A stretch of 64,000 nt of DNA, from assembly GCF_019966575.1 (NCBI RefSeq), contig NZ_JAINFK010000001.1, forward strand, positions 819,626 through 883,625, given 5' to 3'. The notes below the pieces were generated by a model. It worked only from the letters and a program-made list of their open reading frames with translations. It ran no database searches and was not told where the DNA came from. Positions 47,321-56,250 of this stretch are shown piece by piece. The first letter of the stretch is position 1. Every line of letters begins with the position of its first letter. This DNA comes from Oricola cellulosilytica. Its GTDB lineage: Bacteria; Pseudomonadota; Alphaproteobacteria; Rhizobiales; Rhizobiaceae. The position numbers were made by a program, and so were the translations under genes.

Positions 47321-48355
47321 TCAGGCCGCTTGCTTTTTGGGTTGGATCAGGCTGCGATTGACGAGCACCTCAGCGATCTGGACGGCATTAAGCGCCGCGC
47401 CCTTTCGCAAATTGTCGGACACAACCCAGATGTTGAGACCGTTCTCGACAGTCGCATCCTCGCGAATGCGGCTGATGAAGGTCGCATCCTCCCCGGCGCT
47501 CTCATAGGGGGTTATGTATCCGCCATCCTCGTGCTTGTCGATGACGAGACAACCCGGCGCCTCACGCAATATCTGGCGCGCCTCGTCTGCAGAAATCGGA
47601 TTCTCGAACTCGATGTTGACCGATTCCGAATGACCGATGAAGACAGGCACGCGCACGGCGGTGCAGGTCACCTTGATCTTCGGATCGAGCATCTTCTTGG
47701 TCTCGGCCAATACCTTCCATTCTTCCTTGGTGTAACCGTCATCCATGAACACATCGATGTGCGGAATGACGTTGAAGGCGATGCGCTTCGGGAACTTCTT
47801 GTTTTCCAGCGTATCGGCGACGAACACCGCACGGGTCTGCTGGAACAGTTCGTCCATCGCATCCTTTCCCGCTCCGGAGACCGACTGGTACGTCGAGACG
47901 ACGACACGCTTGATTCGGGCTCGGTCGTGGAGCGGCTTCAATGCGACGACGAGCTGCGCCGTCGAGCAGTTCGGATTGGCAATGATGTTTTTCCGTGTGA
48001 AACCCTCGATCGCGTCGGCGTTGACCTCGGGTACGATCAGCGGCACGTCGCTGTCGTAACGATAAGCCGACGAATTATCGATCACCACGCAGCCCTTGGC
48101 CGCGATCTTCGGCGACCATTCCTTGGAGACGGTTCCGCCAGCAGACATCAGGCAGATGTCGGCTTCCGCGAAGTCATAACTTTCCAGTGCGCGGACTTTC
48201 AGCGTTTTTTCGCCATACGATACCTCCTGGCCGATCGAACGGCGAGAGGCGAGCGGCACGATGGTGTCCGCCGGGAAGCCGCGTTCTTCAAGAATATTCA
48301 ACATTTCGCGCCCGACATTGCCGGTTGCGCCCGCGATAGCGATGGTGAAGCCCAT
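47321..48355 (-). CDS. asd: Aspartate-semialdehyde dehydrogenase
   Basis: Asd reduces aspartyl phosphate to the semialdehyde on the route to lysine, threonine and methionine. The 344-residue protein has the nucleotide loop IAIAGATGNVGREML, the catalytic Cys in IANPNCSTAQLVVALK (about residue 130), and the His in RVPVFIGHSESVNIEF. It lies downstream of leuB on the minus strand, an order I recall as common in rhizobia, with a 208-base gap that holds a hairpin. Confidence 0.97.
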   Translation of the reverse strand: MGFTIAIAGATGNVGREMLNILEERGFPADTIVPLASRRSIGQEVSYGEKTLKVRALESYDFAEADICLMSAGGTVSKEWSPKIAAKGCVVIDNSSAYRYDSDVPLIVPEVNADAIEGFTRKNIIANPNCSTAQLVVALKPLHDRARIKRVVVSTYQSVSGAGKDAMDELFQQTRAVFVADTLENKKFPKRIAFNVIPHIDVFMDDGYTKEEWKVLAETKKMLDPKIKVTCTAVRVPVFIGHSESVNIEFENPISADEARQILREAPGCLVIDKHEDGGYITPYESAGEDATFISRIREDATVENGLNIWVVSDNLRKGAALNAVQIAEVLVNRSLIQPKKQAA

Positions 48356-48520
48356 GGCTTGTCTTCCTGCTCTTCTCTCCCCGTCGCTTGGAAAGCACCA
48401 CTCGTCCCGCCCCCGGGAGAGTGTGGGGCGGAGCGGTCAGTACGTCTTGGTGGTCTTCGACGATGCAGTGCTCATGGTGTCGGCGTTTTGCTGCAGACCG
48501 AGGCGAATGTCAATCGGACG

Positions 48521-48542
48521 CGCCAAGCGCGCGCTTGGTGCG
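48521..48542. terminator. GC-rich hairpin between leuB and asd
   Basis: A near-perfect inverted repeat centred at 48531/48532 (GCGCCAAGCG against CGCTTGGTGC, with one G-U pair). It lies about 20 bases after the leuB stop. There is no T run on the minus strand, so it may be a weak terminator or RNA-stability element. Confidence 0.45.
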
Positions 48543-48563
48543 TACCGGCTTCGCGGTTGCCGC

Positions 48564-49670
48564 TCATGCCGTGGCGTATGCCTTTACGATGGCGTCGCCC
48601 ATCTGCGAGGTGGAGACCTTCGTACAGCCGTCCGACATGATATCGCCGGTGCGGAGGCCCTGGTCGAGGACATTCGAAATTGCCTTCTCGACCCGATCGG
48701 CAGTCTCGATATCGTTGAACGAGTAGCGCAGGCACATTGCGAATGACGCAATCATTGCGATCGGATTTGCGATGCCTTGTCCGGCAATGTCCGGAGCCGA
48801 GCCGTGCACCGGCTCGTAGAGCGCCTTGCGCTTGCCGGTCAAAGAATCGGGGGCGCCAAGCGAGGCCGAGGGCAGCATGCCGAGCGAACCGGTCAGCATG
48901 GCTGCGACATCGGACAGCATGTCGCCGAAGAGATTGTCGGTAACGATGACGTCGAACTGCTTGGGCCAGCGCACGAGCTGCATGCCGCCGGCATCCGCGA
49001 GCATGTGCGTCAGTTCGACATCGCTGAATTTTTCCTTGTGGGTCGCCGTGACGACCTCGTTCCAGAGGACGCCGGATTTCATGACATTGCGCTTTTCCAT
49101 CGAGCACACCTTGTTGGAGCGTGTGCGCGCCAATTCGAAAGCGACACCGGATATCCGCTCGATCTCGAAGGTGTCATAGACTTGCGTATCGATGCCGCGT
49201 TTCTGACCGTTTCCGAGATCGATGATCTCCTTGGGCTCACCAAAATAAACGCCGCCCGTAAGCTCGCGAACGATCAGAATATCCAGGCCCTCGACCACGT
49301 CGGGTTTGAGCGAGGATGAGTCGGCAAGCGCGGGATAGCAGATCGCCGGACGCAGGTTGGCGAACAGGGCCATATCCTTGCGCAGCCGCAAGAGCCCCGC
49401 TTCAGGCCGGACCTCGTAGGGCACGCCGTCCCATTTCGGGCCGCCGACGGCTCCAAACAGCACGGCGTCTGCCGCCATCGCCTTCTTCATGTCATCGTCG
49501 GAGATCGCCTGGCCATGCGAATCATACGCCGATCCGCCGACCAGACCTTCATCGATGGAGAAACGTGCCTCCTCTACCTCATTCATGTGCGCGATCAATT
49601 TGCGCACCTCGGTCATTGCCTCGGGGCCGATGCCGTCGCCGGGCAGCAGGAAGAGAGAACGCGTTGTCAT
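48564..49670 (-). CDS. leuB: 3-isopropylmalate dehydrogenase
   Basis: LeuB oxidatively decarboxylates 3-isopropylmalate in leucine synthesis. The 368-residue protein has [32 protein letters not shown], the Lys in [14 protein letters not shown]-like position ([12 protein letters not shown]), [17 protein letters not shown], and [21 protein letters not shown]. The start [13 protein letters not shown] at 49670 fits the family; a longer frame from 49679 adds three residues. leuD lies about 3.5 kb away on the same strand; leuC is not in the window. Confidence 0.97.
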   Translation of the reverse strand: MTTRSLFLLPGDGIGPEAMTEVRKLIAHMNEVEEARFSIDEGLVGGSAYDSHGQAISDDDMKKAMAADAVLFGAVGGPKWDGVPYEVRPEAGLLRLRKDMALFANLRPAICYPALADSSSLKPDVVEGLDILIVRELTGGVYFGEPKEIIDLGNGQKRGIDTQVYDTFEIERISGVAFELARTRSNKVCSMEKRNVMKSGVLWNEVVTATHKEKFSDVELTHMLADAGGMQLVRWPKQFDVIVTDNLFGDMLSDVAAMLTGSLGMLPSASLGAPDSLTGKRKALYEPVHGSAPDIAGQGIANPIAMIASFAMCLRYSFNDIETADRVEKAISNVLDQGLRTGDIMSDGCTKVSTSQMGDAIVKAYATA

Positions 49671-49766
49671 GAAAAGCACCCGTTATGTCTGATGTGGCTA
49701 GCGCAATAGATGCAGGCGCACGGGAATTCAACCGCTCTGTGGTATCGACAAGGCGACAACGCCCGG

Positions 49767-50153
49767 TCAGCGCCGAAGGGCCGTGACCTCGATTTCGATT
49801 CTCATTTCGGGCCGGACAAGGGACGCGACGATCATGGTGGCCGCCGGACGAATACCCGCGAAATACTCGCCGAGAATCGGGAATACGCTTTCTGCGTCGG
49901 CGGGGTCGGTAACGACGTAGTGGGCGCGGATAATGTCGGACCGCGCGAATCCGGCCTCGGCAAGTGCGGCGTCGATGGTCGCAAGACAATTGGCGGCTTG
50001 CGTCTCCACATCGCCCGGCATTTCCATTGTTTGATAATTATATCCCGTCGTGCCCGATACGAAGCACCATGGTTCCTGCACGACGGCGCGCGAGTATCCG
50101 GCCTGTTTCTCGAAAGGCGAGCCGGTAGAGACAAGCCTCCTGGTTGCCGTCAA
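49767..50153 (-). CDS. RidA/YjgF family protein
   Basis: A 128-residue RidA-fold protein containing VVQEPWCFVSGTTGYN, QAANCLATIDAALAEAGF, RAHYVVTDPADAESVFPILGEYF, and the conserved Arg near the C-terminus in RPEMRIEIEVTAL. Classic RidA deaminates reactive enamines, but this sequence is closer to the wider YjgF group, so the substrate is uncertain. It starts at TTG 50153 overlapping the MarR stop, with AAGGAG upstream, so the two genes form a coupled operon. Confidence 0.9.
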   Translation of the reverse strand: MTATRRLVSTGSPFEKQAGYSRAVVQEPWCFVSGTTGYNYQTMEMPGDVETQAANCLATIDAALAEAGFARSDIIRAHYVVTDPADAESVFPILGEYFAGIRPAATMIVASLVRPEMRIEIEVTALRR

Positions 50154-50647
50154 GCCTTCTGCTCCTTCCGGGTCCTTGTCGCCATGCCGATCTTGTCGCG
50201 TTCCAGCATCAGCGCCGTCATCCTGCGCATAGCATCCCCAATGATTTCGCAGTGTTCCGGCGAGGAGACGGACATGACCTCGTCGATCAGATCGGACTGG
50301 ATGGCAATGGCGCGTTTGGCCAGGGCCTTACCCTGGGCGGTCAGATGAAGCCGGAGGACCCGTCGGTCGGCCTGGTCCGGCCTGCGCTCGATCAGTCCGC
50401 GCTCCTCCATCTGCGGCAGCAGCATCGTCATGTTGGAGCGGCCGACCAGAAGCTTGTGCGCAAGGTCCTGCTGGCTGATGCCTTCCGAGCGCATCAGATT
50501 GACGATGATGTCGAGGTGAGGGGGCTTCAGATCAAGCGGTTTCAACTCCCGGGCCAGAGCCTGCTGGACAAGCTGGCAGGCGCGCGCCACAGCCACCCAG
50601 TTGCGAAAACGTGGGTTGTCCCACATCTGTACTTGCATTTCGTTCAT
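50150..50647 (-). CDS. MarR-family regulator
   Basis: A 165-residue winged-helix regulator with LKPPHLDIIVNLMRSEGISQQ, then LAHKLLVGRSNMTMLLPQMEERGLIERRPDQADRR split over the recognition helix and wing. The start at 50647 (MNEMQVQMWDNPRF) is favoured because it places the dyad TGTTCA-N4-TGAACA just upstream; an ATG at 50677 would put that dyad inside the coding sequence. It is divergent from the alpha/beta hydrolase and followed by the RidA-like gene. Confidence 0.9.
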   Translation of the reverse strand: MNEMQVQMWDNPRFRNWVAVARACQLVQQALARELKPLDLKPPHLDIIVNLMRSEGISQQDLAHKLLVGRSNMTMLLPQMEERGLIERRPDQADRRVLRLHLTAQGKALAKRAIAIQSDLIDEVMSVSSPEHCEIIGDAMRRMTALMLERDKIGMATRTRKEQKA

Positions 50648-50649
50648 AG

Positions 50650-50676
50650 TTGTACAATTCTGTTCAGTATTGAACA
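50650..50676. promoter_or_regulatory. Candidate MarR operator: TTGTACAA plus TGTTCA-N4-TGAACA
   Basis: In the gap between the MarR gene and the hydrolase, TTGTACAA (50650-50657) and the perfect dyad TGTTCAGTATTGAACA (50661-50676) lie next to each other. Both are palindromic, and the position is right for a MarR protein to control itself and the divergent gene. Confidence 0.65.
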
Positions 50677-50692
50677 TGAGGGATCTGAGCCG

Positions 50693-51595
50693 ATGTTGCA
50701 CGTCATAGATGTCATTGCAAAGCGGGCGGTCGGATTTTGTGGGCGTGTCTGGCCAAAGACCACCGCCAATTTCGCCTTCAGCGTTTTCACCAGAACCGCG
50801 CGAAGGAAAAACAGGAGATATCCCGGTGATATACCGGAAAACGCCGAGCAGGCAATGCTGCCGGTTCCCGGGGGCGTCGTCTCCACGTGGCTCCTCCCGG
50901 CAACGACGGCTTTTCGGGGCCGGGTGCTGTTGGTTCACGGCTGGAATTCCCGGTCGGCTCACCTGGTCCAGCTGGCGGCCGCTTTAACGAGCAGCGGAAT
51001 GGAAGCTGTTCTTCTGGACTTGCCCGGCCATGGCGCTTCGAGCGGGCGGCATTTGCACATGGGCAAGGGGATCGAGGCTATCGATGCAGCCTGGCGGCAC
51101 TATGGCGGGTTTAATGCCTTGGTCGGCCATTCTTTCGGAGGGGCGGTTGCGCTTAACGCTGCCGTCGGCGCTTTGATATGCGTACCGGCCCGCGTGCCCG
51201 AAACCCTTGTTATGCTGGCCGCGCCAAATTCCCTGCCGGCGTTCTTCCGCTGGTTCGGCCGGCAGATCGGACTTCCTCGGGCCGCACAGGAATCCTTCGA
51301 GCGTAAAGTGCTCCACATTCTGGGCCGGTCCATCGAAACGATCGTGGGCGCCGAGCAACTGAAAGAGTTCCACCGGCCCGTATTGCTTGTTCATGACATG
51401 GACGACAAGGACGTGCTCTATGCCGACGCGCTCAGAATGGCACGGGCGGGATCCCATGTGCGACTGCACACGACGAATGGGCTGGGCCACAGACGAATAC
51501 TCAAGAGCGCGGATGTTCATCGTGTCGTGTGCGACCATCTGAGGGGCGCCGGCGCAGGCACAACACCGCTCGAATTAGCCGGGAACTGCGCGTAA
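50693..51595 (+). CDS. Alpha/beta hydrolase
   Basis: A 300-residue hydrolase with a possible N-terminal membrane-association segment and the alpha/beta core: LLVHGWNSRSAHLVQLA (oxyanion region), LDLPGHGASSG, the nucleophile in LVGHSFGGAVAL (about residue 150), and a C-terminal GLGHRRILKSADV that supplies the His. The substrate is unknown. It is divergent from the MarR gene, so it is a likely target, and converges on the ketosynthase gene 6 bases away. Confidence 0.88.
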   Translation: MLHVIDVIAKRAVGFCGRVWPKTTANFAFSVFTRTARRKNRRYPGDIPENAEQAMLPVPGGVVSTWLLPATTAFRGRVLLVHGWNSRSAHLVQLAAALTSSGMEAVLLDLPGHGASSGRHLHMGKGIEAIDAAWRHYGGFNALVGHSFGGAVALNAAVGALICVPARVPETLVMLAAPNSLPAFFRWFGRQIGLPRAAQESFERKVLHILGRSIETIVGAEQLKEFHRPVLLVHDMDDKDVLYADALRMARAGSHVRLHTTNGLGHRRILKSADVHRVVCDHLRGAGAGTTPLELAGNCA

Positions 51596-51601
51596 CTGAC
51601 G

Positions 51602-52813
51602 TTATGCGGCCTTGAAGGCTATGACCGCGTTGGTCCCGCCGAAGGCAAAAGCGTTCGACAGGGCGACTGACACCGGGCGACGCCTCGCCTCATTGGGCGT
51701 TACGTCGAGATCGCAGTCGGGATCAGACTCCGTGTAGTTCACCGTGGGGGGTACGATACCGTAACGGATTGCATTTATGCAGGCGATCGCTTCCAGCGCC
51801 CCGGATGCCCCAAGGCAGTGGGCGTGCATCGACTTCGTGGAGGATAAAGAGAGCGCGTCGGCATGTTTGCCGAATACCGCCCGGATCGCCTCGGTCTCGA
51901 TCTTGTCGTTCGCCTGAGTAGACGTGCCATGCGCATTGATGTAGTCGACATCCTCCGGCGAAAGCCCGGAATTCTCCAGGCAATCGCGCATGGCAGCAAC
52001 CGGCCCCTCCAATGTCGGCGAAACAATGTCGCTCGCATCCGCGGAGAAACCCGATCCGGCGATTTCGGCAAGAATCGTCGCGCCGCGCGCGTTGGCATGT
52101 TCGAGGGTTTCGAGAACGAGGGCCCCCGCGCCGTCGCCAAGCACCAGCCCCTCACGATCGGCGGAAAACGGGCGGCAGCCAGTCTTGGCAAGGATGCGCA
52201 TGGATTCCCACGCCTTCAGCACTCCGTAGGAAAGTGGTGCCTCCGACCCGCCTGCGACCACCGCGTCGGCGCGTCCGAGAACCAGAAGGTCGACTGCGCT
52301 CGCGATAGCGTGATTGGACGACGAACAGGCGGAGGTGACGCCGAAGACGGGGCCGGTGAGGCCATGGGCCATGCTTGTCTGCACCGAAGGCGAAGCAGGC
52401 ATAGCCTTCGGGACGGTAAAGATATCAGTCCGCTTCTTGCCTTCGCGGAAGACCGAGCGATAGCTTTGTTCGACCGCGTCTCCGCCATATACGCCGGTTC
52501 CGATCACGGCACCTATACGCATTTCCGGCATTTGACCGGCGTCGAGACCGGCCTGACGCAACGCCTCGCCGGACGCGAGTACGGCGAGAAGTCCGAAGCG
52601 TCCCATCGTCGCAAGCTGACGCCTGTCGAGATCATGACCGGGGAGTTCCGCAATTTCGCCCGCAATGGAGACCTTGAGGTCGTCCTTATCGGGAATCGTC
52701 AAAGGGCCGATGCCGCAGGTGCCCTTCCGCATCGCGGCCCAGATCTCGTCGGTATTCTTGCCAAGGCAGCAAAGGCCACCCATTCCGGTAACGACGATGC
52801 GGGGACGAGTCAT
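51602..52813 (-). CDS. NodE-like beta-ketoacyl-ACP synthase
   Basis: A 403-residue KAS II-type condensing enzyme. The catalytic Cys is in [13 protein letters not shown] (C163), with His in [11 protein letters not shown] and a second His in [16 protein letters not shown]. From memory, several segments ([45 protein letters not shown]) resemble rhizobial NodE more than housekeeping FabF; no alignment was run. It starts within the stop of the acyl carrier gene (ATGA). It would extend an acyl chain on that carrier, product unknown. Confidence 0.88.
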   Translation of the reverse strand: MTRPRIVVTGMGGLCCLGKNTDEIWAAMRKGTCGIGPLTIPDKDDLKVSIAGEIAELPGHDLDRRQLATMGRFGLLAVLASGEALRQAGLDAGQMPEMRIGAVIGTGVYGGDAVEQSYRSVFREGKKRTDIFTVPKAMPASPSVQTSMAHGLTGPVFGVTSACSSSNHAIASAVDLLVLGRADAVVAGGSEAPLSYGVLKAWESMRILAKTGCRPFSADREGLVLGDGAGALVLETLEHANARGATILAEIAGSGFSADASDIVSPTLEGPVAAMRDCLENSGLSPEDVDYINAHGTSTQANDKIETEAIRAVFGKHADALSLSSTKSMHAHCLGASGALEAIACINAIRYGIVPPTVNYTESDPDCDLDVTPNEARRRPVSVALSNAFAFGGTNAVIAFKAA

Positions 52814-53064
52814 CAGGCGTTGTGGGTCACGAGTTCGGAGACCGCGTCGGCGACGTCGCCCACGGTCTTCAGCTTTTGCCAGGCCGCGGCGGCGTTGAGT
52901 TCGATCTCGATGTCGAATTCATCCTCGAGATCAAAGATAATTTCGGCAAGTTCAAGCGACTGGACATCGAGATCGGCAAGGACCGTCTCGGCCTTGATTG
53001 CGTCGGCATCGAGTTCCGCCTTCTCCGCAATGATGCGTTTTGTCGTATCCAGTACTGTGGTCAT
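52813..53064 (-). CDS. NodF-like acyl carrier protein
   Basis: An 83-residue acyl carrier protein with phosphopantetheine Ser at residue 36 in [17 protein letters not shown]. The usual DSL motif reads QSL. The C-terminal [22 protein letters not shown] recalls NodF-type carriers, which have a similar Ala-Trp-Asn/Gln-Leu-GDVV segment. It is coupled to the NodE-like synthase by an ATGA overlap. It is not the housekeeping AcpP, judging by this tail. NodF kinship is from memory. Confidence 0.88.
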   Translation of the reverse strand: MTTVLDTTKRIIAEKAELDADAIKAETVLADLDVQSLELAEIIFDLEDEFDIEIELNAAAAWQKLKTVGDVADAVSELVTHNA

Positions 53065-53200
53065 TGCGATGAAAGCTCCGTTGGCCGGTCGCCATGGCGA
53101 TGGCCGGTCCCAGACGCTCCTTTTGCGACGAAGGTAAACACGCTGTCAATCAATCCGGGGCCTCGCCGGACAAGCATGTTCGCGAGCGCTTGCCGACGAT

Positions 53201-53806
53201 TCAGGCCCAGGGGCGGTTCTCGTTCAATTGCTTTTCGAAGCGATCGATTTTGGCCGCCTTTTCCATCGTCAGGCCAATGTCGTCCAGTCCGTTCAGGAGG
53301 CAATGCTTCTTGAATGCATCGATTTCGAAGGTGACCACGCCGCCGTCAGGTCCGCGGATTTCCTGCGCCTCGAGATCGACGGTGAGCGTGGCGTTCGCCC
53401 CGCGCTCGGCGTCGTCCATCAGCTTGTCCAGATCCTCCTGGCCGACCACGATTGGCAGGATGCCGTTCTTGAAGCAATTGTTGTAAAATATGTCGGCGAA
53501 GCTGGTGGAGATCACGCAGCGGATGCCGAAATCGAGCAACGCCCAGGGCGCATGTTCGCGCGACGACCCGCAGCCGAAATTGTCTCCGGCGACGAGTACC
53601 CGGGCATTTCGGTAGGCGGGTTTGTTCAAGACAAAGTCCGGGTTCTCTGTACCATCTTCGTTGAGACGCATCTCGGCAAAGAGTCCGGCGGAAAGCCCGG
53701 TCCGCTTGATCGTCTTCAGGTAATCCTTGGGGATGATCATGTCGGTATCGACATTGATGATCGGGAGGGGCGCAGCAACGCCGCTCAGCGTGGTGAATTT
53801 GTCCAT
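53201..53806 (-). CDS. leuD: 3-isopropylmalate dehydratase small subunit
   Basis: LeuD forms the isopropylmalate isomerase with LeuC. The 201-residue protein has [41 protein letters not shown], and [20 protein letters not shown]. The longer frame upstream is noise; [16 protein letters not shown] at 53806 matches the family. It precedes the acyl carrier gene on the minus strand with a 136-base gap. Confidence 0.96.
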   Translation of the reverse strand: MDKFTTLSGVAAPLPIINVDTDMIIPKDYLKTIKRTGLSAGLFAEMRLNEDGTENPDFVLNKPAYRNARVLVAGDNFGCGSSREHAPWALLDFGIRCVISTSFADIFYNNCFKNGILPIVVGQEDLDKLMDDAERGANATLTVDLEAQEIRGPDGGVVTFEIDAFKKHCLLNGLDDIGLTMEKAAKIDRFEKQLNENRPWA

Positions 53807-53877
53807 CGAGTCCGCTTTCCGCTTGGAATATGAGGCGGACTTAGCAAAGCATGGGCGAAAAATGAAGCGCTCTGAAG

Positions 53878-55062
53878 TCATATGATGTTGCGCTCGGCAA
53901 AGGGGCGCCGTTCCGCGACGCGGAATGGCGAAAACGCCGCGCAGTCTGTGGTACGGTACTCGCCGAAAAGCAGCAATTCGGCGAGCGCTTCTCCCCCGGC
54001 GGGTGCCTGCTGAACGCCATGGCCCGAAAATCCGGTAATTGCATATAGTCCTTCGACTTCGGCGAGGGGACCGATGAGGGCGTTCTGGTCGAAGGTGTTG
54101 TAGTCGTAGTGACCCGCCCAGGCGGATTGCAGCTTGAGCGTCTCGAAGGCGGGAATGCGCGCTGCCAGAAGTGGCCACAGGATTTCCTCGAAGATTGCCC
54201 ACTCGGGTTCGAAATCATCGGGGTCGGCGCGGCGATCCATCTCGGCGCCAGGCGAAATTCCGGTGATATAACCCTCGCCTTCCGGCCGCACATATAATCC
54301 GCTCGGATCGACGGTGAGCGGCATATCCGCAAAACAATCCCTGGCCTTGAAAAAGAATACGGTTCGCTTGCGCGGCTCGACCGGAAGATTTGCGCCGGCG
54401 GACCTCGCCAGATCGCCTGAGTTCGCGCCGGCGGCGATGACGACCCGATCGAACGGCCGAACTCCCTCGGCAAGGCGCAGGCCCGTGACATGTTCGCTGC
54501 GCGTCTTGATCTCCAGAATCTCAGCGCGTTCGAATGTAACCTGCGGCGCCTCCCTAAGATCGGTATGCATGGCGGACAGGAGCGCCATTGCATCGAACCA
54601 GCCTTCGCCCGAGCAGCCGTAGGTCCCGGCGGCGATATCGCCGGTGTCGAGCCAGGTGAAGCGTTGCTTCAGTTCGGCTGGCAGGAGGAGCTCGATATCC
54701 GCACCGCATCGCCTCTGTATTTCGTGATTGCCCCGCAACGTGGCGAGGCCGGCTTGGGAGGCAAGGAGCAGATAGCCGTTCTCCCTGAACGAGAAATCGC
54801 ACGCAGCAGCGAAAGACGTTTTTCTCCCCCTTATGAGCCGAAGCGTCCTCTGCGACAGGAGGATGTTTTCGGCGCGCGAAAACTGCTGGCGAAGACCCGA
54901 GGCGGACAGGGCGGTTGCGGCGCGCGCAAAGCCGGGGTCACGCTCAAAGACCGTGATCGGTCCCGGATACCCAAGCCGCACGAGATGCCACGCGGTTGCG
55001 GCGCCGGCGAGCGCGCCACCGACGATTGCTATACTGGAACGGTTCGGGTCGATCCTTTTCAT
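53878..55062 (-). CDS. FAD-dependent oxidoreductase (DAO family)
   Basis: A 394-residue flavoprotein with [21 protein letters not shown] (dinucleotide fold), the GLRQQFS and [10 protein letters not shown] segments, [17 protein letters not shown], and the C-terminal [23 protein letters not shown]. It belongs to the D-amino acid oxidase/sarcosine oxidase superfamily; the substrate cannot be read from sequence. It is divergent from the CitE-like gene across about 85 bases. Confidence 0.9.
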   Translation of the reverse strand: MKRIDPNRSSIAIVGGALAGAATAWHLVRLGYPGPITVFERDPGFARAATALSASGLRQQFSRAENILLSQRTLRLIRGRKTSFAAACDFSFRENGYLLLASQAGLATLRGNHEIQRRCGADIELLLPAELKQRFTWLDTGDIAAGTYGCSGEGWFDAMALLSAMHTDLREAPQVTFERAEILEIKTRSEHVTGLRLAEGVRPFDRVVIAAGANSGDLARSAGANLPVEPRKRTVFFFKARDCFADMPLTVDPSGLYVRPEGEGYITGISPGAEMDRRADPDDFEPEWAIFEEILWPLLAARIPAFETLKLQSAWAGHYDYNTFDQNALIGPLAEVEGLYAITGFSGHGVQQAPAGGEALAELLLFGEYRTTDCAAFSPFRVAERRPFAERNII

Positions 55063-55147
55063 TCCGGCGACGCTGGCCTGCGCCGGCTCAACGCGTCAAG
55101 CGGATTTGCAGCTTGTCGCCCCTGCCGCGTTCGTGGCAGAGAAAACC

Positions 55148-56035
55148 ATGTCCGTGCGTCCTCTTCGTCTCCGCCGCTCCGTTCTCTTCGTGCCCGGCAG
55201 CAACGCCAAGGCCATGGCAAAGGTCAGGTCGCTTGCTTGCGACGCGCTCATCTTCGATCTGGAGGACGCGGTGGCGCCCGATGCCAAGGACGCCGCACGG
55301 GAAGCGCTGCGGGCGTATTTTCACGAGAACCCGGCGATACGGTCCGAGCGGATCATACGGATCAACTCCCTGTCGACGCGAGACGGGCCTGAAGACCTGC
55401 TCACGGCGCGCGCCTGCATGCCGGATGCGATCCTGATTCCGAAGGTCGACGTGCCAAGCGATGTGGCGGATGTCGCCGACATGCTGGCCGAGGCCGACGC
55501 CGGCGAGGAGCTCCGGCTCTGGGCGATGATCGAGACGCCGAAGGCAATTCTCAATGTGGCGGCGATCGCCGAACGGGGCGAGACGACGGGTTCGCGGCTG
55601 GATTGCCTGGTGGTCGGGCCAAATGATCTCGCGAAGGATCTGCGTATGCCCGGAAGTTCGCGCACGGCGCTGACGCCGATGCTGAGCGAGGTCGTGGTTG
55701 CGGCAAGGGCTTTTGGTCTGGATGTGCTTGATGGGGTCTTCAATGCTTTCAGGGATCCCGAAGGCCTAAGAGCCGAGTGTGACGACGGCGCGCGCATGGG
55801 TTTTGACGGCAAGACGCTGATTCACCCGGGCCAGATAACGGTGGCGAACGAGGCATTCGGCATGTCGGACGCCCGGATCGAGGAAGCTTCCGCCATCGTC
55901 GCGGCCTACGACCGGCCCGAAAACGTTACCGCCGGCGCCATCGCGCTTGACGGCCGGCTGGTGGAACGGTTGCATCTGGAAGAAGCGCGACGGACGCTGG
56001 CGCTGGCCGCAATGCAGGGCCGCAACGAGGAGTAG
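55148..56035 (+). CDS. HpcH/HpaI-CitE-like CoA ester lyase
   Basis: A 295-residue CitE/malyl-CoA lyase-type barrel with RRSVLFVPGSNAKAMAKV, IFDLEDAVAPDAKDAAR, IPKVDVPSDV, MIETPKAILNVAAI, VVGPNDLAKDL, and MGFDGKTLIHPGQI. The metal-binding Glu/Asp pattern is intact. The substrate may be malyl-CoA, beta-methylmalyl-CoA or citramalyl-CoA. The ATG at 55148 follows an upstream frame without similarity. A small DUF1737 gene follows after 6 bases. Confidence 0.92.
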   Translation: MSVRPLRLRRSVLFVPGSNAKAMAKVRSLACDALIFDLEDAVAPDAKDAAREALRAYFHENPAIRSERIIRINSLSTRDGPEDLLTARACMPDAILIPKVDVPSDVADVADMLAEADAGEELRLWAMIETPKAILNVAAIAERGETTGSRLDCLVVGPNDLAKDLRMPGSSRTALTPMLSEVVVAARAFGLDVLDGVFNAFRDPEGLRAECDDGARMGFDGKTLIHPGQITVANEAFGMSDARIEEASAIVAAYDRPENVTAGAIALDGRLVERLHLEEARRTLALAAMQGRNEE

Positions 56036-56041
56036 ATAGCG

Positions 56042-56248
56042 ATGCAGCTTTACCGCCTGCTCACCGGACCCGACGATTCGAGTTTCTGCCACAAGGTCAG
56101 TGAGGCGCTTGCGAAGGGCTGGACGCTGCATGGTTCGCCGGCTTACGCGTTCGACGCTGTGACGCATCAGCTGCGTTGCGCGCAGGCAGTGGTGAAATCC
56201 GTCGAGGGAAAGTCCTACGATCCCTCGATGAAGCTCGGCGAGCAGTAG
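56042..56248 (+). CDS. DUF1737 family small protein
   Basis: A 68-residue protein, MQLYRLLTGPDDSSFCHKV, then ALAKGWTLHGSPAYAF and CAQAVVKS. This matches the DUF1737 pattern (TGxDD...F...V...L..GW.L.G.P). It lies 6 bases after the lyase and 2 bases before the DUF1194 gene. Function unknown. Confidence 0.9.
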   Translation: MQLYRLLTGPDDSSFCHKVSEALAKGWTLHGSPAYAFDAVTHQLRCAQAVVKSVEGKSYDPSMKLGEQ

Positions 56249-56250
56249 GC

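Noticed and set aside
47057-48640. A 527-codon plus-strand frame opposite asd
   Set aside because: Runs antisense through asd and its terminator; asd is certain from its active-site motifs.
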